Source: Climacium dendroides (Eukaryota; Streptophyta; Bryopsida; Hypnales; Climaciaceae). Taken from it: a stretch of DNA of 64,000 bases. The stretch's first letter is position 1. The number at the start of each line of letters is the position of its first letter. Position numbers and translations under genes: made by a program. The stretch covers positions 30,938,001 through 31,002,000 of the forward strand of contig OX467082.1 of NCBI GenBank assembly GCA_950106755.1, read 5' to 3'. The notes under the pieces were generated by a model. The model ran no database searches. It saw only the letters and a list, made by a program, of their open reading frames with translations, and was not told the origin of the DNA. This document shows, piece by piece, positions 1 to 12,179 of this stretch.

Positions 1-159
1 AGCCAAAATGACATACAAAGACTATTTTGCTAGCATAGTTAGCAACCATTCCTTACAAAAACTACATGTACGTCAAAGCAAAAGTGCACTTTCCATTCTT
101 CGTTATACAGTGTTGTAAGAAGTACCCAATAGTGAAACAAGACTTCAGGTTCTTGAAAG

Positions 160-800
160 AAGAAAAATGAAATTCGAATGGCAGTGCCAATACCTTAACG
201 AAATTGTTGTATTCCGTGCACACCGATGCCGAACTTCTCTCCTGCCGGCAATTCGTGGACACCCTAATCTATTCCGCGGCCCGCTTCCCACGTTAAGAGC
301 AGAAAAAATTAAATGCTGCTATAGTGCTTGGACAGTACAATCACTTCTACTGAGCAGTGCAACACCTTGTCGTCCGCCAGAAATTTTGCAACAACTACCC
401 TACCAGCGTCCCTCACCTACGTGAATTCGGACCTTCGACCGAACAATGCTACTTCAAAGGTAATGTCCGGAACTGCCTTTCAAAACATATGGACATGCCC
501 AGCACTAGCATCCGCGAACAACTAAAACGAATGCAGTCATATCTCCGAATGGCACTGCTTCTACCACGACGCCTAACATCTTCTTAGTAGTGCGACAGCT
601 CTTCGCTTGACTGTACGTAGGACCACCCCCATGAAGCTACTACACTGCCTTGTGCGAATAGTACGGTCATTGCAAACGTGCCGTCCTACCCTGCTGACGC
701 TAACAGTCATCAACGTCACGGATACGGAAGCTGCGGCAGTCCCCTCCGCTACTTCGCTATTTCCATCCTCTACCACCGCTCCTGCCTAACATCAGGTGCG
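160..800. other. GC-raised island, no gene recognised
   Basis: This stretch is clearly richer in G and C than the AT-rich DNA after it. It has only short open frames (60-85 codons) on both strands. None has a recognisable domain, signal peptide or plausible splice structure. It could be a decayed exon cluster, the edge of a gene lying left of the window, or an old transposon remnant. I cannot choose between these. Confidence 0.35.
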
Positions 801-1439
801 AAAGGCCCTTAAGTGTTTTAGCACCACCTGCCACTTACTCTATCTATGGACTGAATTGAGAAATGGTTTATATACTAAATGTTGCTTTGGTAAGCATGGA
901 GGTATACCCTTCCAGCACTGGGACCATCGTCCCTTCCTTTGAAAATACTCAGTAGGTACTAGCATGTTACTTGTTATCTAGATTCCAACATGTCTCTCAT
1001 ATTTTGCTAGCTTTCGAAAAAGATCAATAATGTTGATCTATCCATGAATGTCGGAGGTTGATAGTCTTATACTTCATAATACATTGTAAATTGTTTAGAA
1101 AGTGCCCAGTAATGGGATGTTGTGTAACTGTCTTCTCTCTCTTTGTGGAAAGCTTTGAAATCATTCCATTTGGATCAATGAGATGAAAGTTATAGGAGTT
1201 ATAGTTTGTGGGTAGTTATGAAATTACTACTCTAAGATAAACTTTGAAGTCTTTTATTTAACTCAATTTTCAGTATTTTTAAAATGAAAATAAAAACATT
1301 TCATGTAGATGGTTTATTAAAGCATTACAACCATTGGGATTGATATTTTTCAATTTCATAAATAAATTGTTTATAATTTAGTATTTTGAATCATTCTTGA
1401 CATCTTTCTATTTATTATTTTTTTCCTATATGTTGTACA

Positions 1440-1800
1440 ATTCCAAATGATCTAAAATTTTTCAAACATGTAGTCAACTTGCCATGAAAAATGAATCCAA
1501 AGAATCACCACCATTTTGGACATTTTTTCGTAAAGATTGAACCTTATGAAGTGCAATTGCCCAAATTTTTGTGGGGCCAAGAAAAGGGGTTTTGTCACTT
1601 CAAACGCTAATATCTTGCAATCTACATGATGAAAATTTCTGAAATTTTTTCCACATCTTCTCAAATCAATGTGTTATAAGATCTTATGGACATATGCCCA
1701 AACATGTTTTTTTTTCTAAAATTTGGTACTTGTATTAGAAATGATAGTTTTGGAGTATTTTGGTGAAAACATGGTCAAAAACCTTTAAGGGTTAATAATT
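1440..1800 (+). repeat. dispersed repeat family R1, copy 1 (diverged)
   Basis: The copy shares an ordered series of blocks with the other copies: a 'tatcttgcaat' block, a 'ctgaaattttttccaca' block, a 'taagatcttatgg' block, an 'agaaatgatagtttt' block and a terminal 'ctttaagggttaa'. Other copies lie near 2.02, 10.56, 30.0-30.56, 47.75-48.5 and 58.9 kb. No coding capacity is seen, so it is probably an old non-autonomous element. Confidence 0.6.
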
Positions 1801-2014
1801 AAGATTTTCCCTCTATTTTGTACCTACTTCTATTTAATAGGTTTTTTAAATAGTAAAAAATAAGCTTTTATAAAAATGAAAATTAAGTTTTTTTGGAATT
1901 TTTATTTTCTTAGACCTTCAACTCAAATCCCTACTATAAAGATTTAAACCACAAAACTTTGTAGTGAAAAAAATTCAAGTTAAAAAGGTTGATAGTCAAA
2001 TAATCTAGTCTTGC

Positions 2015-2245
2015 AATGTGCCAAAAAAACTTGTTTTCTTTACTTTAAATATAGATATCTTGCAATTTGTGTAGTCAAAATTTTTTAAATTTATTCCACA
2101 CATTTTCATACTAGTAAGGTGTAAGATCCTATGGTTAGATGTGGAAAAAAAATTCAAATTTTTTTACTCTTTGCAATAGAAATAGAAGTTCTAAGTGATT
2201 TTGGCGAAAAAAGGCCTTGATCTTTTAGAGGTTAATAGCTCTAAT
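2015..2245 (+). repeat. dispersed repeat family R1, copy 2
   Basis: This copy carries the same block order as the one at 10.56-10.80 kb: 'aaacttgtttt', 'gcaatttgtgtagtcaaaa', 'cacacattttcatactagt', 'gtaagatcctatggttaga', 'tttttactctttgcaatag' and 'aaaaaggccttg'. The two copies align almost without gaps over about 230 bp. Confidence 0.7.
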
Positions 2246-3689
2246 CCATTTCTTAATGACCATTATAAACTTATTATTATAATATATTTGTTACATGGAT
2301 TTGAAGTTGTTCCAAATCATTAAATTGTTCTTTTATTGAAAATTTGCTTCTGTGGAGCATTACATAGTTAATAGAACTGAATAGACAATCTTTAACTCTA
2401 TAATTATAATTTTGAACAAATTAAAAATTTAAAGTCTTAGAATGCTCTTTGAATTTTTCATAATAATTATGTATTAAAAATCTCCATGATTGCAAAACAA
2501 ATAAGACTATCAATTCAAGTAATGCAATATTGTACAAGAGTATAAAAATGAATTTGTGCAAAATATTTCAATAGTAGAATAGAAATCTAGTAATGCAAGT
2601 AATACAATATTATACAAGAATATGAAAATGATACTTCCTCCATTCCAAAATGATCTTCCTATTGCCATAGATTTGTTGTCCCCAAAAGATCTTCATTGTG
2701 TGACATAGAAGGAAGGACCCAAAAATAAAGTCTTGACAATTGTACAATACTTTATTGTAGATTGGTTGAAGTATTTTCCTATAGATTGGAAACTTATTTT
2801 AAGCCTTGTCCAAGTTGGCCCCAAATTCCTTAAATCCCTTTCAAACTGTCCTCATCTCCTTTTCCATTAGAACCCCAATTAAATCTAAAATTTGGTTTGC
2901 TTTCCAAGTGCCACCATCCAATTTGTACATCTACACACAATTACCTACATGCACTCTCATTAACCCAAACAATAGCCTATTAGTAAGAGAACGACAATGT
3001 AATAGATATTACAAAAAAGACAATCCATGCAACCTGAGAACGATGTTATGCTAGCCAAATCAATGGCCAACATTGCTCCTTCATAAGGTCCCCGTGGCCC
3101 CCCCCAATCCCACGTTCCAAAATTACATTTTGAAAAGTAATCTAAAGCTAAAATTTCTAAGATGATAGGAGAATATTGAACTTTACTAACCAGTCGAATT
3201 GAATTTTTTGAAAATATTATTTTTAAACTTAATTCAGAACATTTTGTTTAATAGGTAGATCATTTTGGGATGGAGGGAGTACTAGATAGAAGATATGGAG
3301 GTAAAACCAAGAAAAATTCTAACTAGATTGTTAGAGATTATAAATCTTTTGGTCATAATTTGACCAAGTGGACTCAAAAATAAGAGGTGGAATGCAACTT
3401 TATTAATACTTCTTTAACTCAAAAATTATGCTTAAAGCTTGATATCCAAACTCTATATATTTAATATGAAGGTGTATATTGTTTTCCACAAAATGAAAGG
3501 AAAAAATATATTTTTGATTCTAAAACCAAATAATAAATAAATAAAATTGATAAAATAATTTTTAAAATATCATTTTCCGAAAGATATTCATCTTAAACTT
3601 TTATTTTCTTAAAGATGAAGACATGAATTTTTTGCAATGCAAAAAAAAAAACTATTGTATTTTTGATTAATAATTATATGTATTATGGA

Positions 3690-4110
3690 TATAGAATCTT
3701 TTATAAGCAATAGGAAGTCTCAAGAAGCTTCTCAGATCTAAGAAGGAATCTATTAGTAGCAGGAAGCCTTTTAAGAGGCTCTTTAGATTTAGAAAGGAAC
3801 TTGTAAGCAATAGAAAAAACTTCCTAAATAGAGGAAGCCTCTAAAGAAACTTTCTAGATAGAATAAGTCTCTTGAGAGGCATCCTAGGTAGTAGTATATA
3901 CTAAGGATATCAAGGCTAAAGTGATCCTTCCCACTTCTTACTCTAAATATACTTTGTACTCTTTTCTTGCAATCTAAGACTTCATTTTGTCTTGAAGAAC
4001 CTCTAGTTATCTTGTATTGATGGTGTCTATAATAATATGCCCAACAATTGGTCTTTAATCTTAATAGTTGCTACTAATCAAATATTTAATATAATATCAA
4101 AGTTACCTAT
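3690..4110 (+). repeat. possible decayed Ty1/copia-type LTR
   Basis: The stretch holds several imperfect direct repeats of an 'aggaagcctctaaagaaact'-like motif, then a TATA-like 'tagtatatac'. Near 4,085 'ataatatcaaagtt' resembles a worn primer-binding site of the 'tggtatcagagc' type used by plant copia elements. No partner LTR or gag-pol frame is seen nearby. This is inference from layout and may be wrong. Confidence 0.25.
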
Positions 4111-6419
4111 AAAAAACATAAAAAATCTATGTCTTAGAGTCTTTAAAAAATCAATTAAAAAAACTAAGATTGCTAGATGGATGATTACTCTAAAATCCAA
4201 GATTCATTCAAAATAGTTTATTTTTGAATAATATAGAATTTTTATATTTTTAAAATATTTATCATTGTTACTAAATGAATAAATATTTTCTTCATTGCTT
4301 AAATTTTTTTTGCATGTATATACAATTTAAAAAAAAACTTATTTATTTATTTTTAATATTAATATTTATTCTACTAAAACATTAATTTAAAAATGTTCAC
4401 TAATTTTTTTATCAACAACTTATGATCTACTAATCTAAATAGTTTCAATACTCACTACCTAAAAGGAAATTATCTTTATCAATTTCTCCAGTGTTCATTT
4501 TTATTTAATTTTCCCACTATCCACTATCAATAAACTAAGATTGTTGTTTAACTAGGACAAAGCCTCCTAGTCACATCATTCTTGATTTTATTTTTATACA
4601 TTTTTGGTTTGTTGGGTTGATAGGTTGAATGATGAAAGAGGGAGATTTTGCAATGTGTTTGAGCTTAAACTAGATTAATGGTTGAGTGAGCTTTGAGTTT
4701 ACTTGAAATTCTAATAGTGTATGACGTAAACATGTAGATAGATTGGCAATTATTCCATATATGGGACTTAGATCACCACCATGGTTTTTATAGTTGTTGT
4801 TGTTGGCCTAAAAGCATCACTACCAAATTTGGAGGAGTTAGATAGAAATCAAATGACAACAAAGTCAAGACATCACGCAAGAAATGAATAGTGCAATCAA
4901 CCAAGTGTTCTTGTTTTCAACCCAAGAACAACAAGTCATTCGTTTTTCAAGATAAGTGGGCATGCTCTAAGAGGAAGGGAAGAAGGTGTCATTGTTCATA
5001 ATTTGAACAATGATTTTAATCAAAGCACTTTTGACTAAGGTGAAAAGCCTATTACCACTAGTCTTTTCAATTTGGCCCTCATGTATCCATGGAGTACATT
5101 TCAAAAGGAGAATGTACTCCACACATATATATAAGGGTGAAATTGAAAAGGATGGAAGTACACCACACATATATAAGAATGAAATTGAAAAAGATGAAAA
5201 GCAAATTAATAATTGCGTGGTCTAAAGGTATGTGTACACTTGGGCATCAATTATTAGAAGATAATACTATTTGAAATAAACAGTGGATCAAATTTAGAGG
5301 ATGGAAAATTCTAGGCCCTTTGTTGTGATTTCAAGAGGAGTGCTAAAGCTAATAATTGTAGAGCACATTCACAAATAATATTTTTCAATATGTAAAGGGC
5401 AAGGACACATCAATATGAAGTGGATACGTACAAAAGGGATGTCACATCTAAAAGGAGTGCTTATGGTGGATGTGGCCCCACCATGTTTTTTTCTCATGTC
5501 CATTTCATTGCTTCTTTATGCCTATCTTTTCTTTGTTTTAGAATTTTTTTTAAGCCAAGGCAAGGCTATAAGGTGTCTCCAATTTTCAAATTCAAGACCA
5601 CTAGGGTTAACTCATGAGGTATGTCCATGCCTAAAAGTAGAAAATTTCATACATCTCAAATTGCAATTTGTAGACAATTTGATTTTGTTTTTGTTATCCT
5701 CAAGACTCGAGGTAGCAACTTGTTCAAGTGAAGTTCTCCTCCTATGGTTCCTTTCAAAGGCTTTGGAAACAAGAACCCTTTCAAGAATTGAATATGTTGA
5801 GATTCAAAATGTTTGGATGTGGTTATCCTATTAAGTCTTGAGTCTCAATTCAAGATTTATAGAAATATCCTAAACTTGTCCTTTTACAATCTACTCTTCG
5901 GGCTTTTGGTTGAAATTTTGAGGTTGCAAACATCTGTGTCAGATTACAATATTTTCACTATCTCATGATAGTGAACAACAACTTCTTTGTCTACTTTGTA
6001 GACAATACCTAGTTTAGGATTTCTCATTTCAAGCATTCCATGTCACTCAACATGTGTTTTGTATATTTGCGGTAATGGAATTCATGTTTCTTCTAATCCT
6101 ATTCTTGCTCTAACATTATTCCATGAATAAGTTTTTCTTTCTCTTAATTTGAAATCCTATTCAAACTCCTATGCTTTATTAGATTTTCCTAGAAAATGGA
6201 TTGGTGGATTGTTGCTATTGAGGGTGCTACTTGCAAAAGGTGGATACTTAGTGGTGGTTTAAATTAGTGATTGTTTATAGTAGACCTCTAAGTTTCTGAA
6301 AATTTCACATAGAAAGCCGTATCTTTGATAGGTCTCCTTATCGAAATTGAAGAGTCTCATTTGCACCTAGTATAGTGATCAATGTTAAAGTAAGGCTTTG
6401 CTATAACCTCTATCGTGTC

Positions 6420-6764
6420 TAAAATGAGTGATATTAAGTGAAACTGCCCTAAAGGTCCCAGCCGGCGGTCGCCAGCGGCAGTGGCCCCCAACCCTGAGAC
6501 GGCTGCCCTCTGTCTGTGGAATCAACTTGTTCAAGGCCAAGGGACAGCGCCGATGGTTGCTCTTTCCCACGCCACTCTCCGGCGTCCCTGTTTTAGGGTT
6601 TGTCTGTCGTCCGCCAGCGCCAAACTCGACCATGCCACCGCTCTAGCCCGCTCGTCGCTCTCTTGGGGAGCCAGTGTCCGAGGCTACGCACTTGTGAGGT
6701 ATTAGGCGGATTTTGATTTCAGAGATTTTGGTCGAGGGTTTTGGGTTTTCAGGGTTTTGGGATC
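6420..6764 (+). promoter_or_regulatory. 5' flank and probable 5' UTR of the RH3-like gene
   Basis: Composition switches sharply from AT-rich to GC-rich near 6,440 and stays so into the coding region. No clear TATA box is seen, which suits a constitutive organelle-protein gene. Short open frames in this leader do not continue in frame into the helicase. Confidence 0.45.
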
Positions 6765-8960
6765 ATGGCGACGACCAAGAGGTGCACAGAGACGGGGGTT
6801 AGGGTTTTGTTGCGCGTGAGGGCGATTGCGGGGGTGGGAGCGCAGCGGAGGGCGTTGACGGTGGGCAGGAGTTTGGTGGGAAGCGATGAGGGGAACGGGT
6901 TGCAAGGGAGAGGGTTGTTTTTGGGAGGGGGCTCGATGTGGGGGATGGAGCGTGCGAATGGGTTGGCGTCGGAGATGGCCTTGATGCAGTCTTGGAGGGA
7001 GTTGTCTAGCCAGCCGGATCATTTGTTTGACGATGAGAGTTCGAGCTCGGGAGAAGAGGAGGGTTTTGCGAAGGAAAGGAGTGCTCCCGGGAAGGGCGAG
7101 CTGGCGATTGATAGTTTGGGCGTTTCGTCTGCCATTGTGGATGCGCTTGCGAAGCGCGGAATTACACATTTGTTTCCCATTCAGAGGGCGGTGCTCGAGC
7201 CAGCGATGAAAGGGCAGGATCTTATTGCGAGAGCCAAGACGGGCACCGGCAAGACGCTTGCATTTGGAATTCCGATCATTCGTCATATCGTGGATGAGAA
7301 CAGCCAGAACGCTCCGCGGCAAGGGCGATCGCCGAGGGCGTTGGTGCTGGCGCCGACTCGGGAGCTCGCCAAGCAGGTGGAGCGGGAGTTTCACGAATCG
7401 GCGCCAATGCTGTCGACTGTGTGTGTGTATGGAGGTGTCTCGATCACCTTGCAACAACGCCAGCTTGATAGAGGCGTGGATGTTGCGGTTGGTACGCCCG
7501 GCCGCATTATTGACCTAATTGACAGGGGCACCTTAAGGTTGGCGGATGTTCACTTCTTGGTCTTGGACGAGGCTGACTCGATGCTTTCAGTAGGATTCGA
7601 GGAAGATGTTGAGCGTATTTTGCAGCAGCTTCCGAAGAAACGACAGAGTATGCTGTTTTCCGCAACGATACCGAAATGGGTAAAAGAACTCTCTCGCAAG
7701 TACCTCAACAGACCTTTGACTATCGATCTGGTTGGCGACTCTGACGACAAGCTGGCGGAAGGTGTTAAAAACTTAGCCATTCAGATTCCTACAACTGCCA
7801 AGCGATCCATTCTCAATGATCTAATTACGGTACATGGGAAAACGGGGAAGACGATCGTTTTTACGCAGACGAAGCGGGATGCGGATGAAGTTGCAATGGC
7901 TATGGGCAATTTGGTTTCTTGTGGGGCCTTGCACGGTGATATCACGCAAATACAGAGGGAAAAGACATTGCAAGCTTTTCGGGATGGAAAGATTGCTGTA
8001 TTGGTTGCGACTGATGTTGCTGCACGAGGACTCGATGTTCCCAATGTGGATCTCATCATCCACTACGAGATTCCAAACGATGCCGAGACTTTTGTTCATC
8101 GGACGGGCCGGACAGGTCGCGCTGGCAAGACAGGAACCAACATACTCATGTTTACAAGTCAACAAACACGAACCATGCGTACGATTGAGAGCAGTGTCAA
8201 GTGCAAGTTTCAGATGATCGGAGCGCCACATGTCAAGGATGTTATGCGAGCTAGCTTTGAGCAGGTCAAAGGTGTTCTTGACCATGTGGATTCTAGTTTG
8301 GCTGATGAGTTCCGTCCTACTGCAGAATCTCTCCTCGAAGAGAGAGGTCCGGAGGTGTTTGCTGCTGCTCTTGCTCACATGAGTGGCTTCAGTCAACTGC
8401 CTCCAAGTCGATCGCTTCTGACCTACGAACCAGGTATGACGACAGTAAGGCTGGTGCGGACTGGCAGCTCTCCACCATTGAATCGACGTGCTGTGAGCGG
8501 GGTACTTTCTAGCATCTCACGATTAGCAGCTGATAGTGTTGGCAAGATTTGCATCATCGACGACCAAACGGTCAATGGAGCTGTTTTCGATTTGCCGGAT
8601 CATGTGGCGAGAGAATTTCTCACGTTACCCACCCGCGAAGAGGACAAATTCGACGTGCCTACAAAACTTCCAAGAATACCAATCGAAGAAGGCAGTGGAG
8701 GACGCAGTTCGGATATGTTCGGCCGCTTCGGACAAGGCTCTTCACCACGCCAAGGCTTAGCTGATAGGGGAAATGATCGATTCGGCAGATTTTCTTCACC
8801 ACGCTCATCGTCGTCTGAGAAGTTTGGCAGATTCTCTTCAGACAGGGGCGGTGACAAGCCATTTTCAGGAACATGTCATGTATGCGGCCAACGGGGACAC
8901 CGCGCTAACGATTGTCCCTCAGGAGGAGGTCGAAGCAAGCGCAGTGGCTGGGGAGGGTGA
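6765..8960 (+). CDS. RH3: DEAD-box RNA helicase, RH3-like (organellar)
   Basis: ATP-dependent RNA helicase of 731 residues in one uninterrupted exon. I start at the ATG at 6,765 in a good plant context (gatcATGGCG); the in-frame region upstream has no ATG. The first ~40 residues are Arg-rich and almost free of acidic residues, consistent with a plastid or mitochondrial transit peptide. Visible motifs: Q-motif region near 130-145, Walker [11 protein letters not shown] (155-164), PTREL (197-201), TPGR (244-247), DEAD (268-271), SAT (299-301), and HRTGRTGR (445-452). A GUCT-type domain follows at about 530-620. The tail has Phe-Gly-Arg-Phe repeats and a CCHC zinc knuckle (C704, C707, H712, C717). 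Helicase core, GUCT and zinc knuckle together match plant RH3, which acts in plastid group II intron splicing and ribosome assembly; RH9/RH53 lack GUCT. Plant RH3 genes normally contain introns, so the intronless form is unusual. Family certain, RH3 assignment likely, organelle inferred. Confidence 0.93.
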   Translation: MATTKRCTETGVRVLLRVRAIAGVGAQRRALTVGRSLVGSDEGNGLQGRGLFLGGGSMWGMERANGLASEMALMQSWRELSSQPDHLFDDESSSSGEEEGFAKERSAPGKGELAIDSLGVSSAIVDALAKRGITHLFPIQRAVLEPAMKGQDLIARAKTGTGKTLAFGIPIIRHIVDENSQNAPRQGRSPRALVLAPTRELAKQVEREFHESAPMLSTVCVYGGVSITLQQRQLDRGVDVAVGTPGRIIDLIDRGTLRLADVHFLVLDEADSMLSVGFEEDVERILQQLPKKRQSMLFSATIPKWVKELSRKYLNRPLTIDLVGDSDDKLAEGVKNLAIQIPTTAKRSILNDLITVHGKTGKTIVFTQTKRDADEVAMAMGNLVSCGALHGDITQIQREKTLQAFRDGKIAVLVATDVAARGLDVPNVDLIIHYEIPNDAETFVHRTGRTGRAGKTGTNILMFTSQQTRTMRTIESSVKCKFQMIGAPHVKDVMRASFEQVKGVLDHVDSSLADEFRPTAESLLEERGPEVFAAALAHMSGFSQLPPSRSLLTYEPGMTTVRLVRTGSSPPLNRRAVSGVLSSISRLAADSVGKICIIDDQTVNGAVFDLPDHVAREFLTLPTREEDKFDVPTKLPRIPIEEGSGGRSSDMFGRFGQGSSPRQGLADRGNDRFGRFSSPRSSSSEKFGRFSSDRGGDKPFSGTCHVCGQRGHRANDCPSGGGRSKRSGWGG

Positions 8961-10280
8961 AGTGAAGATCTCGGCAAATCCAGTGGTTTGGCACTTGAAA
9001 TATACATCAATCCCCTTTCTTAATCTTATTCACTCCATTTTTCCATAGTGTAGCGTTTATAGTCGACCCGGTTGCCATTATACGATGAGGATGCAGTAGG
9101 TTAAGGCAAGCATACTAGGAGGCCATGAGGAATTTAGAGTGATGTAACGGAGCAGGTATCTCCTCAGTTGCAGAGGTTTGCAGGTGGGAACTGGTACGAG
9201 AATGCCACTTGCAAGTAGACCCGATCAGACCCACTCTCATGTCATGGTGCAATCACATTGCGTCCTCGTGTAGCACATCGATCCTGTAGTGTCATATACA
9301 TGTCGGAGCTAAGCACTGATAATCAATTATTCCCAGCGGATGTGCTACTGGCTGTTATTCCCTTTCGTCCTTCTGGATTTTGTGGTACACGTCGTCGTGG
9401 TCCTTAAACGCACCTCATTGATTTACCTTTCGGAACTCACTGGAGTGCCCAAATTCAGTGAAGATTTGTATTTTGTAAGATTTTCTCTACCCGCATTTCT
9501 GTTTATGATGTTTGTGCGAGGATGGTCCAGTATCTCATAGACGTCGTGACGTCTTTGCTGCGGTATTGCTGAGTAGTGTTTGATAAATGTAATGTCACAT
9601 GACTTTCAAGTTCTTCTAAAACGGTAGTGTAGCCGATTCTCCAAGATTTTACTACGGATTTTCTAAACCTCCCGTAATAGTGGAAATCACAGGAGAGGCT
9701 ATGGATTTAACATTCGATTAGCATGAAGATTTTTCACCATAGCTCCAATATAAATGGATACGAAGTGAGTTACATGGATTTTCCTGTGACCACCACTGGT
9801 ATGATGCAAGCATCGTAATGGACTCTTTGCAGTGATGGCTGCATATTGTTCTGAAACAAGCATATGGATTGTAAGGCACTTGTCCATCAAGCTTATTGTA
9901 GAGTGCAAATGCAAGATCCACTGGTCAACAGTGTGGAGACCCCCGACATGCTGATGAAGCAGGCGTCAGATAGGAACGAAAGACTAACTTCTGAACTCAA
10001 TCAAGGCCTCAGTTCGGCTCCTTTTGAACTATGCCCCGCCTGCTTCACCACGACCCGATCCACACAGAGAACATCCCAGTCACTCGGTAAACCAAATAGT
10101 TGTTCACAGCAACTCTCACATTAAACCCTATGACCATTGTCCCTTCCCTTGGGGGGACAAATGGGATTTCGGGCATGTACCTTTTGGGTTGAATTGTTGT
10201 TCTGATTTTTTGAAACTTTTTTTGAAGATAGAAAAACTGATTATCTTTGTGGGAATGTAATTTTTTTTCAATTGGTGCCC
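8961..10280. other. 3' flank of the RH3-like gene
   Basis: Moderate-GC DNA immediately after the stop probably includes the 3' UTR. From about 9,700 to 10,120 there are short open frames on both strands (60-88 codons) that I cannot assign to any family. No RNA gene is seen. Confidence 0.4.
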
Positions 10281-10288
10281 GGGAACAA

Positions 10289-10386
10289 AAGTTATGCCCA
10301 AATAATCTCAAAACAAGGGAGAGGGGGCACCAAATTTTTTTTAGAGTACCTAGATTAGTATCTCTTTTGAGATTATTTGGGCATAA
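10289..10386. repeat. short hairpin with ~24-bp arms
   Basis: The segment 'ttatgcccaaataatctc' near 10,293 is repeated inverted near 10,365, with a ~50-bp loop. A second, nested inverted match ('ttggtgccc' and 'gggcacca') brackets part of it. It resembles a very small MITE or the remains of one. Confidence 0.55.
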
Positions 10387-10559
10387 ATTTTTTGAATACC
10401 CTACTTTTACTTAACAATTTTTTTAATAATTAAAATTAAAATTTTTTGAATTGTTTTTTTGCTAGACTCTAAACTCAATTCTCTACTATAAATATTTAAA
10501 GCTCAAAACTTTGTAGTGCAAAAATTTAAAGTTAAAAATGTTCAAAGTCAAAAAATCTA

Positions 10560-10797
10560 GTCACACAATGTGCTAAAAAACTTGTTTTTTTCACTTTAAA
10601 TGCAGATACCTTGCAATATGTGCAGTCAAAAATTCTGAAATTTTTCCCACACATTCTCATACTAGTCAAGTGTAAGATCCTATAGTTAGATGTGAAAAAA
10701 AAACAATTTTCAAATTTTTTTACTCTTTGCTATAGAAATGACAATTTTGAGTGTTTTTTGGCACAAAAAGGCCTTGGTCCTTTCAAGGTTAAGCCGC
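10560..10797 (+). repeat. dispersed repeat family R1, copy 3
   Basis: This is the best-preserved copy, with blocks in the same order as at 2,015-2,245, ending in 'ggtcctttcaaggttaa'. It directly abuts the foldback element that begins at 10,808. Confidence 0.75.
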
Positions 10798-10807
10798 CGG
10801 TGCTATA

Positions 10808-11562
10808 CAATCGGGTCGAGTTCATTTACAAACTGCCTATTTGAGCCATTCAAATTTTCTTTTACAATGTAGAGTATAGTTGATAGATTTTAGAAGAGAT
10901 AATTATCATTGCATCCTTACGAAATTGCACTCAAGCCCACAAAATTTCAACTTCAAAAAACAAATCTCCATTTTTGGTGAACTTTTTAGGTTAATTTTCA
11001 TGGTTTTATAAGATATTTTATTGCAAGCAATTGGCGGTGAATTTTTACAGTTTGATTGTAGATATATGTAGGGAGCATCCATATACACATCTGACCCTAG
11101 GCAAGTTTTTCTATATAAGTTTTACAATTCCTTCTATAGAATTTTAAGTGTTAGGATGACAATGTCCAAATGTTGTATGAATAGATATTTCTTTGATATA
11201 ATTAGATTTTCTATTTGCCACTCATGTGGTAACTAATTTGGTACATTTGAATATGATGGTACAATTATTTTGCCAAGATCTAATTTAAAATATAGAGATA
11301 TCTATTTCACAAAGTTTGGTTATATGACACCTCAATTGAGCCCTTACTGGGAGCTTATATTTTTGTTACTTAATGGGGTGTTTTTTAATATGAACGATGT
11401 GCATATGGATATTCCCTACATATTTATGCAATCAAATTAAAAAAATTTATCATCACTTATTTTCAATAAAATATTATGTAAAACCATGAAAATTTTTATG
11501 CTATACAAGGAAATGTACACATATCTCAAACAAGCAATTCGTAAATGAATTGGACCTGACTA
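10808..11562. mobile_element. foldback / non-autonomous Tc1-like element
   Basis: Left end 'caatcgggtcgagttcattt' and right end (complement 'tagtcaggtccaattcattt') form imperfect ~25-bp terminal inverted repeats. Both are clearly related to the termini of the Tc1-like transposon at 15,610-17,633. TA dinucleotides flank both ends (10,806-10,807 and 11,563-11,564). Inside, 10,991-11,090 is repeated inverted at 11,391-11,500 at roughly 78% identity, so most of the element can fold on itself. No transposase is present. Probably mobilised in trans by the Tc1-like family, by inference from the shared termini. Confidence 0.65.
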
Positions 11563-11796
11563 TATATCTCGGATGGAAGTAAATTTGGTCCTAAAAAATC
11601 ACAGATATTCCCAAGCAAGCAATCTTCATGATTGGTTCAAAATATACATCCAATAATTGCTTTGATTTTCACATTAATCATGATTGGTTGAAAATGTCTA
11701 ACTAATGGTTGCCTTTATTTTTATATTAATAATGATTGGTTGAAAATCTCTAACCAATGGTTGCCTTTTACATTGTGATTAGTTGATTGGGTGCTA

Positions 11797-12060
11797 AGCT
11801 ACAAGTATAAATAACAAGAGGCCTCCCATTCTTCTTACTTCTTTGCTCTTGCCTACCCTTAGACTTTCCAAACCATTAGAACATGTTTGGGCTCTTGGAG
11901 AGGCCCTGTGCGGTCAAGGCGTTGAGGGATGCCCATGCTGACATGCCGATTTAGGCAGTAGCCACCATTGGTGCCATGCTTGCTGCCAGTTGGGATCGTG
12001 GGGGGTGCGGCCAGTAAAACTTCATCGGTACTTGGAAGCACGGGTGTGGTACATTGCCAT
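11797..12060 (+). pseudogene. TATA box followed by a short, broken reading frame
   Basis: 'gtataaataac' at about 11,802-11,812 is a good TATA box. A pyrimidine-rich leader follows, then ATG at 11,880. That frame runs 23 codons to a TAG and then continues open for another ~20 codons to a TAA. The surrounding ~200 bp is GC-raised. It may be the start of a decayed gene; I recognise no family. Confidence 0.3.
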
Positions 12061-12179
12061 ACCCTGCATTTTAAAACTAAAATTTAGTGGTACATTTGTA
12101 CTGTGCCGCGTGAGTGATGTATTCCACATCGTTTCAAGTTCAATATTATAATCTCCGGTTTGGAATATTTTACAATTTT

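Larger units (their letters stand above)
801..6400. other. AT-rich intergenic DNA
   Basis: No credible gene is seen here. The stretch holds two copies of a dispersed repeat (listed separately), a possible decayed LTR near 3.7-4.1 kb, and a short duplicated segment near 5.09-5.19 kb. The longest open frame (5415-5834, 139 codons) has AT-driven Leu/Phe composition and no recognisable domain, so I treat it as chance. Confidence 0.6.

Noticed and set aside
5415..5834. 139-codon open frame
   Set aside because: Leu/Phe-rich from AT bias, no motif, no promoter or GC shift.
6741..6764. Upstream extension of the helicase frame
   Set aside because: It would begin at TTG; the first ATG, at 6,765, has a good context and starts a plausible transit peptide.
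6702..7457. 251-codon minus-strand frame opposite the helicase
   Set aside because: Arg/Pro/His-rich antisense shadow of the helicase N-terminus.
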